Source: Saksenaea vasiformis B4078 (lineage: Eukaryota > Mucoromycota > Mucoromycetes > Mucorales > Saksenaeaceae). Taken from it: DNA of 47,017 nt. Positions 23,649-32,500 of the stretch are shown here, one piece after another. Position 1 is the first letter of the stretch, and every line of letters starts with the position of its first letter. The stretch lies in NCBI GenBank assembly GCA_000697055.1, contig JNDT01001197.1, positions 1 through 47,017 of the forward strand, read 5' to 3'. Under the pieces are notes generated by a model. The model saw nothing but the letters and a program-made list of their open reading frames with translations, had not been told where the DNA came from and did not search any database. A program made the position numbers and the translations under genes.

Positions 23649-23973
23649 CGTTTAAATTTTTGGTTTTTATTTGACGTCACTTTTTGAACACAGCGTCTGT
23701 ATCGGACGTATTTGCTCGTGATAGCTCAGAAAGGAAGGGAGGAAAAAGACCCTATGGATGAGACAGGAAAAGGTCTAAGGAGTGGGGTGAAATAGCGGTA
23801 GTGGACGAGGAAAGCGTAGAACGAAGGAAGAAAAAGACGGGAAGAAAAGAGAAGAAGAAAGTAAGCGAAGAGAAGAAGAAAGGAAGCGAAGAGAAGGAAA
23901 AAGGAAGAAGAGCAAGGAAAGCCTAGCTTGGTCCAAGAGGAAGAAGATCGATAGTGTAAATGAGAGTAGAGAG
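23649..23973 (+). repeat. Left terminal inverted repeat of the 2.6-kb element (polypurine-rich)
   Basis: Pairs with 25953-26274. After a mixed-sequence outer 90 bp (with TGACGTCA at 23680-23687, a perfect CRE/ATF palindrome) the strand is almost pure purine from about 23730 to 23920, with a partly repeated GCGAAGAGAAG unit. It is directly upstream of BCS1 and probably acts as its promoter region. Confidence 0.85.
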
Positions 23974-24032
23974 GGTTACTGTGTCCTTGCGAAACCCCGG
24001 TAGTATTAAACAATGTTAGTGTAATAGCGTCC

Positions 24033-24440
24033 TTATCCATACCGTGTGGGCTCTGGCTCACCATAAGGTCGTTTCTTGTAGTTCTTATTGGGTCTGGCTT
24101 CAGGCATGAATTCATCAGCTTCTTCAGACTCTGGACGGAAATCTTGGGCAGCGGAGTCAGGATCGTCTGGGTGCGACCACTTGATGGCAAGGAGGGTCTT
24201 TAGTTCTGTAAATTGAAGCCATCCTTTGTTACGATGCATCTCGTAAGCGCTGTATAATTTCATACATGTGTGGCAGCGAAAGAGGATTCGGGGCAGGGGG
24301 GTGTTTTTCATAGTACCATGATGTCGAATTGAGGCCTTGGCACATGGTCCGTTGTTGCAGGCGAAGTCCTTTTTCTTTTGGTTGAGAAGGTTGTTTAGAC
24401 TGCCAAGTTCGGGAGAGGTCAGCAGTCTGGCTGGCCCAGT
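24033..24440 (-). CDS. Unknown protein with paired cysteines, cargo of the 2.6-kb element
   Basis: The frame is open from 24440 down to the stop at 24033; the only ATG in it is at 24311, but the sequence upstream of that ATG still looks coding (SPELGSLNNLLNQKKKDFAC, then CNNGPCAKASIRHHG), so a 5' exon may be missing. Downstream are RCHTCMKLYSAYEMHR and KGWLQFTELKTLLAIKW, then an acidic stretch (DDPDSAAQDFRPESEEADEF) and a basic Pro-rich end. C-x4-C and C-x2-C could form one zinc site. I do not recognise the family. It is transcribed toward the left inverted repeat, away from the other cargo gene. It could also be a non-functional remnant. Confidence 0.5.
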   Translation of the reverse strand, partial: TGPARLLTSPELGSLNNLLNQKKKDFACNNGPCAKASIRHHGTMKNTPLPRILFRCHTCMKLYSAYEMHRNKGWLQFTELKTLLAIKWSHPDDPDSAAQDFRPESEEADEFMPEARPNKNYKKRPYGEPEPTRYG

Positions 24441-24539
24441 TTACCGGTCTTTAGCATCAGATTTGGTGCAGACGTGAGCCGTCGATGTTTAGTGGCTGTA
24501 CCGTCCGTAGTTCCGTAGGGATGATAATGTGGTTTGTTT

Positions 24540-24960
24540 GTAGTTATGTTTATCTTGAGTTGTATTTCAAAGACTTTATTGGACGCTATGTAAAAGTGTT
24601 GGATAGATGAAAAAACCTGTTTGCCCGATTTACAGAATTTTTCCTATGATTTTGCGTCTATTTGGAGATATTTGGCGTTACGTCCAGATAAACTCTGCTT
24701 TGAAGTACGTATATCTTTTTACTTTCATCCAATTCTTTGATTTGCGTATCATACTCTTCCATGTTGCATTTGCGTCACCGATAGTTTCCCATTATCTAAC
24801 GCAAAAAGACGTGTCAGAGACAGGTTTCTTTATCTCGTGCGAGGACGTGTTGAAGATAGGTTCCTTTTATCTCACACAAAAAGGATGTCTGAAATAACGG
24901 AAAGTGACGCACATTTAAAGGGACCGCTTCTTTTTCCTTTTTGTACATTTTATTCGTCTT
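24540..24960 (-). repeat. Dispersed repeat family, partial copy nested inside the 2.6-kb element
   Basis: Read on the minus strand it holds GCGGTCCCTTTAAATGTGCG near 24905-24930 and ends with a GCGTCCAATAAAG-like block near 24575, parallel to the 3' half of other copies. Several ACGCAAA motifs occur (24733-24797). Similarity is lower than between the full-length copies. Confidence 0.55.
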
Positions 24961-25423
24961 CTTTATCAATCCAACATATGAGAAGCTATCTGAAAAACGA
25001 AAACACGTAGTCTTGAAAATGACATAAAGATGGGTGTAATTGTGCCAGTCCATTATATCGGAGCTTGAATTCAGAAGATCTTTACGACAACAAGCATCAT
25101 GTCCTAGTGTTGTATTCCAACATCCTCCCATTCACTGTCAGAAACATTGCTACACAATGATCGATACGTTACCATAAAAGGTCTTGTTTCTACCCCGACA
25201 TCATTTAAAGACCTTGAACCACTTCCATATGAGCATTCCAGATTTTTTTTTACATAATGGCTTTTCCCCAGTTTTCCAGGAGCCGCTCTCGATCTGTTCT
25301 CCATAAATACTGAATTAAGAAAGGTCCAGCATAGATGACGGTTATATATTGAAGGTGAGAACATTTACAACAGCTACTGCGCAATCGCCTATTTACATAG
25401 GATCGAGATGTCGTATTCTCGTC

Positions 25424-25922
25424 ATGGATCTTAAATTCGATGGAATGTACAGAATCATGGAAATCGCCCGCTTCTACTTACCTGCTGACCGGTTTAACTT
25501 TGATGCCACTCTTTATGCATTTGAGACCGTGGCTTGTATCAAGGTAGTATTATCGAACATTTGTTCCTTTCGACTATACTTAATCAAGGGTCATTACCTT
25601 TTAGGAGATTGTCAATGCTGCAGCTACTACCTGCATGGAATCGATCCGTGGACCCCAGGAAAGCAGGATATCGATAATGTTGCCATCGTTTGGTACACCG
25701 ATTCGACTGGCTGAAGACCAAGTAAGTATGGTAGCTGAGTAAGCTGAAGATCTAGTCTGATCTAAGTCGACCTACGATGTACTAAGTGAAACCATCCTCG
25801 ACCGCTTACCACCTGAAGAGGTCCGGCGGGCTCGCCGAAAGCTTTTCGAGGTCATACTCGTCCCTTCAGAATATGTTCGTCATGTCACAACCACAGTGAT
25901 GCGTATCTCAATTGTTGTTTAA
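25424..25922 (+). CDS. Three-exon gene of unknown function, cargo of the 2.6-kb element
   Basis: Exons 25424-25543, 25605-25721 and 25767-25922 join at phase 0 with clean GT..AG introns to give 130 residues: MDLKFDGMYRIMEIARFYLP at the start, then an Ala-rich helical part (KEIVNAAATTCMES), PSFGTPIRLAEDQ, and a charged helix (ILDRLPPEEVRRARRKLFEV). No signal peptide, membrane segment or catalytic motif is obvious. The frame remains open upstream to an acceptor at 25400 (SRCRILV before the Met), so this may be the C-terminal part of a once longer protein. MDLKFDGMYR-type blocks recall a lineage-restricted family of mucoralean hypothetical proteins, but I cannot confirm that. The stop codon lies 30 bp before the right inverted repeat. 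Confidence 0.6.
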
Positions 25923-25952
25923 TACCACCTGCATTCGTAAGCACGCAATAGC

Positions 25953-26274
25953 TTCTCTGCTCTCATTTACACAATCGATCCTCTTGCTCCTGAACCAAGC
26001 TAGGCTTTCCTTGCTTTCCTTCCTTTTTCCTTCTCTTCGCTTCCTTTCTTCTTCTCTTCGCTTACTTTCTTCTCTTTTCTTCCCGTCTTTTTCTTCCTTC
26101 GTTCTACGTTTTCCTCGTCCACTACCGCTATTTCACCCTACTTCTTAGACCTTTTCCTGTCTCATCCATAGGGTCTTTTTCCTCCCTTCCTTTCTGAGCT
26201 ATCACGAGCAAATACGTCCGATACAGACGCTGTGTTCAAAAAGTGACGTCAAATAGAGACGAAAAATTTAAACG
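25953..26274 (-). repeat. Right terminal inverted repeat of the 2.6-kb element
   Basis: Reverse complement matches the left repeat at about 93-95% by eye. Differences are mainly a 6-bp deletion in the GAA-rich part and a few substitutions, including the outermost block (CGTCTCTATTTGACGTC here against GGTTTTTATTTGACGTC). High identity suggests a recent origin or homogenisation. Confidence 0.85.
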
Positions 26275-26290
26275 TATACATATAGAGTAG

Positions 26291-26684
26291 GGGAATCACT
26301 AGGGACACTCAGAATCCCCGCTTAGGGACACTCATGTAACGCGTTTTTGCCGGCGGGTGGGCAAATATCTTACCGAACTTTGATGCAAGTATGACTGTGC
26401 TCAAATAAAAGCCGAGTCGTGGGTATCTCTGAAGCTACCGTCCGTAAGATGAGTGCTTATGAGCTGAGTGTCCATGAGCTAAGCCGTTATCAAGCGCCTA
26501 TAGGCAGATATCATCCCGTTCATCTATTTAAGCCTAAACAGTCGATCCACGGAGACTCAAACACTCGTTGATATTGTATATGATCAGATTTCATTAGAGA
26601 ATTCTAAGCTATCTATTCAACAGTTCTCTAAATTATGTTACATGAGTGTCCCTAGGAGGCAGACGCTGAGTGTCCGCAATTCCC
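26291..26684. mobile_element. MITE-like element, 394 bp, flanked by a 9-bp direct repeat
   Basis: ATAGAGTAG occurs at 26282-26290 and again at 26685-26693. The ends are imperfect inverted repeats: GGGAATCACTAGGGACACTCAG at the left, and the right end reversed reads GGGAATTGCGGACACTCAG; a second, inner pair AGGGACACTCATGTAAC is also inverted (26324 and 26635). GGACACTCA occurs five times in total, in either orientation, as in subterminal transposase-binding repeats. No ORF. An 8-9 bp duplication suggests the hAT or Mutator group. CTATTTAAGCC near 26522 resembles a TATA region, so a solo LTR was considered but the ends are not TG..CA. Confidence 0.7.
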
Positions 26685-27062
26685 ATAGAGTAGAAATCTC
26701 GATTCGACAACCTTCTTTCGCAAAGTCACCTGCAAAAAGTTTGTAGAGAGAGTTTCTTTATCGACTGTCCAGAATTACAGGCCAATTAAATGAGTTATTA
26801 AACTTGTTAAACCTGTTAACTTTCGGTAAAGCGATATCAGACGCGTCCGTATGACACGCAGCGTCCTGCACAAGCCCTCCTGATAAGGTTGCCATTTTCT
26901 GGTTCGGTCCGGCACATCTTCAATCCCGTACGGAGAGCAGTCACTGCAGCTTGATTCCACAACAGTGTATCCAAGAAGACTGCTTCTTGAGTGTCCGAAG
27001 TAAAAAAAAAAAGTCTTCTTGCTCTGCCACTTCCCCGAGTTTTCTCCGGTGCTTGCAGAAGA

Positions 27063-27733
27063 ATGGTACGTGTTTACTGACGGCTTGTGCGACGTTTCTT
27101 CCACAGTCTGTACTGCATAACCCCATCCGGTCTAACCAGTGAACAATGAAGACTTGATCTAATAACTATCCTGCTTAGTATCATCATCTATACAACTACG
27201 GCCAGCAATCGCCTCCGCCCTCACAACAGCCGCAGGAACAAAAGCAGTCGGCTTATTCCAGTCAATCTTACCAGCAACAACAACAAAAACAACATTACCA
27301 CCAAGAACCTTATCCCTCGTTATCGGATGTTCCCGCTGGCTCTAACTCTGTGCAAGGGTTACCTGCATTTGCTTACCTGTCACAACAGCATAATCCTATG
27401 CAATCGCACATGTCAATCAAAGCAGAAAATGTTCCAGCAGTGCCACAAAATTATGGAAATTATAATTCCGTACGACAAGCTCATTCAACGCCTCCACACA
27501 TGCACTCTCCCATGTTGAAGCAAGCACAGCAAAATCAAAGACATCCGCAACGTCACCAAAACACGTATTCACAAGCACAGGCACAAGCTCGAGCACAGGC
27601 GCAAGCACAAGCACAAGTGCAAGCACACGCACACGCACAGGCACAAGCGCAGGCACAAGCTCATGCACAAGCACAACAGCAACAACAACGACAGCAGCAA
27701 CAACGACAGCAACAACAACAACAACAGCAGCAG

Positions 27734-27773
<40 letters not shown>

Positions 27774-28907
27774 CACCACCACCTCAACAACAGCAACATC
27801 AGCAGCAGCATCAACAGCAGCAGCAGCCATCACAACATTCGTACAATGGTTTAAGGCAAAATACCGTCGTCATGGCTCCCCGATCTGCCGAAGGAGCATC
27901 AATTGGTCATCACTACAATGGATATGGTTCGGTACGAAATAAGGTTGCGGCGCAGTGATCGGCGAGTTTATTTAACAGTATGGTTAGGTGGGAAATACAC
28001 AACAGGAAATTGTAGCAAGTCTCGCGCCATCACACTCGGTACCACCAGTCTATAATCCCGTCGACATTAGCAGTATTGTTCACAGTCCTGTGGTATCCGT
28101 GCCCGATCTACCAACAACATTACCGCCATTGAATTCTACCGTTCTAAACACTCCATCTTCTTCGCACCTGACGAACCCGTCTACGCAGTCCCCTACTCTT
28201 CAAAAACAACCAAAACATGCTATGGTAGCGAGATCTGGTCGCGACAAATCGTGGGCAACAGATGAAGAAGCTTTATTACGGTAAGCGTGTTTGGAAAGGA
28301 AAAAAGACTATCTAGGCTAACGTTTTATCTTAGTGGATCAATGTCTCCAAGTGTCTCTCATGCACTGCCTCCACAAGACCAATCTGTGTTGGCACAATTT
28401 CAGAATTCTGCCGCTGTCGAACGACGCAATATGCCACAAGAATTCGAACAACAGGAGATGGGCGATCTTAGCCCTTATGGATGCGATGTACCTGGCTGCT
28501 ACGCAAGTTTTCCAGCATCGACAGGCTTGTTTTATCACATGAAAAGTGCACATCCGAGCCTGGAAGGTGTCGAGAAACCTTATCGTTGCGCCATGCCTAA
28601 CTGCAGCAAACGATACAAAAATATCAATGGCCTTCAGTATCATCTGAGAGAAGCGAAAGGCTCATCCGGCCATGGCGCCCCTGCACTAGTAGGAGAGGAT
28701 GGAGGGGTCGGCGGAGGTAAACAGTTCAAATGCCAGATTCCAGGATGCAAAAAGGCGTACCGAACAGCAAACGGATTACGATATCACCAAACACGGGGAC
28801 ATAATCTTCAACTCACCATGGATGAAATGCAACCCCCACCACCACCACCACAGCAACAATTCCGCATGCGACGAGAGAAATGGTTGCTCGATAGTAATAA
28901 CGTTTAA
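27063..28907 (+). CDS. SFP1: SFP1-like C2H2 zinc-finger transcription factor with long Gln/Ala tracts
   Basis: Exons 27179-27931, 27988-28280 and 28334-28907 join in phase. The coding frame is open upstream only to an acceptor at 27178, so the start must be in an earlier exon. The best candidate is ATG 27063-27065 followed directly by a GTACGTG donor, an exon that contributes only the start codon; length would be about 540. The N-terminal half is low-complexity (Gln-Ala repeats, then poly-Gln). Near the C-terminus are three Zn-finger modules: YGCDVPGCYASFPASTGLFY, YRCAMPNCSKRYKNINGLQY and FKCQIPGCKKAYRTANGLRY. The KAYKN-NGL-YH pattern is typical of SFP1/JAZF1-type factors. In yeast SFP1 couples nutrient and TOR signals to ribosome biogenesis, which fits the P2 gene next door only loosely. 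The orthology call is moderate. Confidence 0.8.
27572..27834 (+). repeat. CAA/CAG microsatellite within the coding region (Gln-Ala then poly-Gln)
   Basis: From 27572 a CARGCN-type hexamer repeat encodes alternating Gln-Ala with His and Arg exceptions; from about 27675 it turns into mixed CAA/CAG coding poly-Gln with a PPPP interruption near 27770. The antisense strand is also open over this stretch, a by-product of the repeat. Confidence 0.92.
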
Positions 28908-30664
28908 TATTTTTTTTCTTATTCTTGGGCTTTGTACTTTTTTTACTTACATTATTGCTCCAAAGATCGGGGGAGAGGACGAGAGAGGAAGATTTTTGCA
29001 TTATCCGCCGCATGTTTAATTTTCCTCTTTCATTGTTTTTGTCTTCCATCTCTTGCTCCTCCCCTCTCTTTCACTCTGATAATATCATTTGGTTTATTTG
29101 TTGATCCATAGCAACGCAACGAACGTGAGCGTGTAGATGCATGTAGCGTTAATCTGATTTACGTTATGTATCAACTCGTGATCATAAAAAAAACAAGAAA
29201 TAGAGAATGGCATTACTTCAACTATGATTAATCGTCAGAAATAGTACGTCTGCTGTTTCGTGTTCTTTCCTTGGAGATTACGTACAGTGCAGGATATGCG
29301 TTACGAATCCAAAAATTATCAATAAACGGAAAAAGAAATATATATTTGGAAAAGTGTTGTGCGGATGCATCGTTTTACTACTGTGTTAAGTTGTCGTCAG
29401 GGAAACCTTCACTAGACCAGCATAATGAATACAACAGTCGAATATCTACTAGAAAGTCATCTTCGGGAAGGGACTTACGCTTTCGTTAAAGAACACATCG
29501 CCCCACCAACCATATGTAAAAGGCGATCACTGGTTGATCTTGGCCAGTATTGGTGTTTCGAAAGCATATTCACGCTTGCCAACCTCAATTTTTGCAGTTG
29601 TCTGAATTTGCATTCGCCTTTATGTCGTTCTATCGGAAGATATCAAACATAGATTTTTCCGAAACACGTTCGCACAATTTCAGGCACGAGCCGAAGCATG
29701 ATATTTCTGCCAGGCTTGGCGTGAAAGCGCCACAAGGAGTTGGCATAATGTGTTACGCTTCTCATGCAAACTTTTTTCACACAACCTGCATCTATAGACC
29801 TTGTGTAACCTGAGAGTACAATTTCAAAGAAGTCAAACTCTAGTCTAACTGGTTAAAATACTTGTCGCCTTGATAAGTAGTTGATCAAGTTATGCCGGTT
29901 ATCTCGTACGAGCAATCCATTTGCAGGACAGGTTACTACTGTCGATTAATGTCAATTACTATCAAATCAAAGAGATAGTCGTACAATGATAATGCCGTAT
30001 ACCAATTTTGCGACTTTTGCCCTATTCATAACGGGGAAGTGGAGAATAAAGTACACTCACAGGGGTACAAAGAAGGATCAAGTACACTGATGGAGAAATG
30101 TAAGAAGGTTCTTAAGAGATTGGCTACTCGTAGGCAATCAGTTAACATGGCAATGAACGAATAGGATACTTATAAGGTTGCTTATGATGCGGTATAGTGC
30201 TTTGTGAACTTTCCCAGAATATCTTTCCAGTATCAAATTGCAATGGCTGTCATATTATCTGGCAAGAGGAAATTTAAATGCACCCGTACAACGTTCATAT
30301 CCATGATCCAACAAGAAAAATCATCAGCGACCATGACCAGTACTTCTATTTATCATGTAGGTGTGCGATATTTCCGATTTTCTCGTAGACTTTCCTTGAT
30401 TCAACATGACCTATCGTACTCCTCGTCTGAATTTGAATGGACGAACTTAACCTGTTTCACTCTCCGTCAGTGGAAACCGTTGTATCATGACTCGTACGAC
30501 AGCGCGGGTTCGATCCCCTTTTTCTTCGCTTTAAGCGTATTGTATCTCTTAGGAGTTAAACTGTTACTTGCGCAAGCGACCAATTAGGTGGGTAAACGGA
30601 TGGATGAATAACGATATCGATGGATGGATTGGATTAACGGGTCCGCTTGGTTCTACAGATCACA
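28908..30664. other. 1.76 kb intergenic region with a tRNA-like pol III signal near its end
   Basis: No protein gene is supported; the longest ORF (plus 30204-30587) has no family features. A perfect B-box, GGTTCGATCCC at 30507-30517, follows an A-box-like TCCGTCAGTGG at 30463-30473 and is trailed by T5. Acceptor and T stems do not pair as in a real tRNA. The last 70 bp are the P2 leader, where GTGGGTAAAC near 30590 and TTCTACAG before 30659 could bound a 5'-UTR intron. Confidence 0.5.
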
Positions 30665-31043
30665 ATGAAGTTTCTCGCCGCTTACCTTCTTCTTAACGCC
30701 GGTGGCAAGGCCAACCCTGCCGCTGCTGACATTAAGAACCTTTTGAGCACCGTTGGCATCGAGTCTGATGACGAGCGCATTGCCTCTTTGATCGCCGCTC
30801 TCGGTGAGAAGGACATTGCTCAGGTAAGCTAGAAAGCATAAATCGTTTGAACCAATGCTCACGCAATGGTAATAGCTCATTGAGGAGGGCAAGGAAAAGA
30901 TTGCCTCCGTCCCCACTGGTGGTGTTGCTGCCGCTGGTGCTGCTGCCGCTGCTGGTGGTGCTGCTGAGGAGGCCAAGGAAGAGGCCAAGGAGGAAGAGAA
31001 GGAGGAATCCGATGACGACATGGGCTTTGGTCTCTTTGACTAA
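30665..31043 (+). CDS. RPP2: 60S acidic ribosomal protein P2 (stalk protein)
   Basis: Exons 30665-30823 and 30876-31043, joined at phase 0, 108 residues, normal for P2. The start [20 protein letters not shown] marks P2 rather than P1. The helical dimerisation domain ([20 protein letters not shown]) is followed by an Ala/Gly hinge and the acidic end [13 protein letters not shown], which binds elongation factors. P1/P2 dimers attach to uL10 and form the lateral stalk of the large subunit. Codons are strongly biased (GCC, CTC, AAG, GGT), unlike neighbouring genes, as expected of a highly expressed gene. Confidence 0.96.
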
Positions 31044-31521
31044 ATAGCTATGTTGCACTGCTGCAATTGTCGACCCGCATTTGTCAATAAACTCATTTAA
31101 AAAAGGACAGAGTTGCTGATTCTATTCATGTTGAGTCTGTAATATGTACTATTCCCCATGCGCTTTTCATTTGCACGATGCTGCTACATGGAAAACATGA
31201 ATATAGCGTTTTGTATCTGCTCAAGAAATATGAACTAACAACATAATCTCGGCCGGAATACAGCGTATCGAATGGATCTACGGCGTAAGTAACATTGTTC
31301 AAGTTTATCATGAGAATAGTTCGTGCTGTGAGCCTGCACTGCTTACGAAACCAATCGTTGCACCATGGATGATATAAGCTTTTACTCATTGAACAGTACA
31401 TACACGTCGTACAGTTGATTCATTCAAGAAAAAGCAAGGACAGATAAAGTATGGGCATTTGCCCCGGACTGTTCCTGTGTCACGAACAAATAAAAAGGAA
31501 GCATTTTTTTATTCGCATTAT
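31044..31521. other. Convergent intergenic region between P2 and LSM3
   Basis: 478 bp holding the 3' ends of both genes. A canonical AATAAA lies 43 bp after the P2 stop. A minus ORF at 31126-31401 shows no family features. Confidence 0.5.
31086..31091 (+). promoter_or_regulatory. Poly(A) signal of the P2 gene
   Basis: AATAAA 43 bp after the stop codon, followed by an A-rich run (TTTAAAAAAGG) at about 31095-31106. Confidence 0.6.
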
Positions 31522-31973
31522 CTATGCCCGAGATGGGGGAGAGATCTATCAGGACGATGTCAGATTGATAACAAAATTTAGTAAAGGTCTTACCAGAATA
31601 ACACCATCACCGCGTACAAACAACATGTCAAAGTTCCGTTTGACCGTCTATATTAGACGTGAGAATCGTTCTTGCGTTTTGTTTTAAATGTTACCCTAAT
31701 GACTTCTTCATCTCGATCTTCATTAACATCAACAATCGTGATGGTTTCTTCCACATCACCCAGAACCATGTTCATGTGCCCATCGTATGCCTTTTTCAGA
31801 TGGTAAATGGATACTGTGGAGTATCTCTGCTCTCAATCACTTACGTGTAAACTGCCACGTAATTCGCGATCGCCTCGAAGCTTAACATAAATTCTTTCAT
31901 CCAGAGATAACCGAACAAGGTCGAGGGGCTCTTCTACTGCTCCAACATCCGCGTTTGTGGCAATGTCCGTCAT
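31522..31973 (-). CDS. LSM3: U6 snRNA-associated Sm-like protein LSM3
   Basis: Exons 31973-31845, 31790-31695, 31647-31594 and 31545-31522, all phase 0, giving 100 residues as in other LSM3 proteins. The Sm1 motif runs from [20 protein letters not shown] to [13 protein letters not shown]; the Sm2 motif is [18 protein letters not shown]. The last exon encodes only seven residues (ISPPSRA). LSM3 is part of the LSM2-8 ring on U6 snRNA in splicing and of the LSM1-7 ring in cytoplasmic mRNA decay. Confidence 0.95.
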
Positions 31974-32500
31974 GATCGAGTGCGAGTACTCCAGTATGGG
32001 AGTGAAGGTGCCATCACAGCCGCTCCACCCGCTGGTCCCCTGCGAAGCCACAAAAGTTAAACTCCGCAGCATTGTGTACTTCCTGCAACGCACTTGTTCA
32101 TCTCACCGTTTCTGTGAAGCAGAGAGTAGGACGCTCGTACGTGAATAATCATAGTTACAGAGGAATGAGACAACAAGGATTTACTTGTAGTAATCCAAAG
32201 AGCTAAGCCCTTTGGACAAGGCAAGATCTAGGGTGGCCCAGAATCCACCTCCATGTATACTTTCTTACAACACATTTTACACTATGTCCATTAAATTGAT
32301 ATTTGGTTATGCCGCGAAGAAAGAGATGCATAGTCTAATCTTCTAGTCGATCTTCTACTTCGTTCTCTTTTCCATTGGCCAGTTTATGATAACAAGCCAG
32401 TTAAACCTTAGAGATTAGCGGACCCTTTGCTCGATTGTCCTGACAAGTACACAGAATAGGTTTACTGACTGTAAATTTCATGATTTTCCGTGTAGATACT
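31974..32500. other. LSM3 upstream region; no gene
   Basis: 527 bp between LSM3 and a repeat copy. Nothing coding is supported; it presumably carries the LSM3 promoter. Confidence 0.5.

Larger units (their letters stand above)
23649..26274. mobile_element. 2.6-kb element with about 325-bp terminal inverted repeats and two divergent genes
   Basis: Both ends read CGTTTAAATTTTT inward and the flanking dinucleotide is TA on both sides (23647-23648 and 26275-26276), fitting a TA target duplication. The inverted repeats are nearly identical for about 320 bp. Between them lie a minus-strand ORF with two Cys pairs that ends next to the left repeat, and a three-exon plus-strand gene that ends next to the right repeat. 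The middle is partly occupied by a copy of the dispersed repeat (24540-24960), apparently a nested insertion. No DDE/D transposase, reverse transcriptase or helicase motif was seen, so the element is non-autonomous or of an unrecognised type. TA duplications would fit Tc1/mariner-like mobilisation, but 2 bp is weak evidence. Confidence 0.75.

Noticed and set aside
23649..26274. The inverted repeats as remains of a hairpin assembly artefact
   Set aside because: The two arms differ by substitutions and a 6-bp gap, the interior is 2 kb of unique sequence, and both ends abut TA; an artefact would give identical arms.
26291..26684. Solo LTR of a retrotransposon
   Set aside because: The TATA-like CTATTTAAG invites the idea, but ends are inverted repeats rather than TG..CA and the duplication is 9 bp, not 4-6 bp.
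27417..27833. Minus-strand ORFs of 81-138 codons rich in Leu, Val or Ala
   Set aside because: They are the antisense reading of the CAA/CAG repeat of the SFP1-like gene; low complexity only.
30461..30523. A functional tRNA gene
   Set aside because: A and B boxes are present but the acceptor, T and anticodon stems do not form; kept only as a finding.
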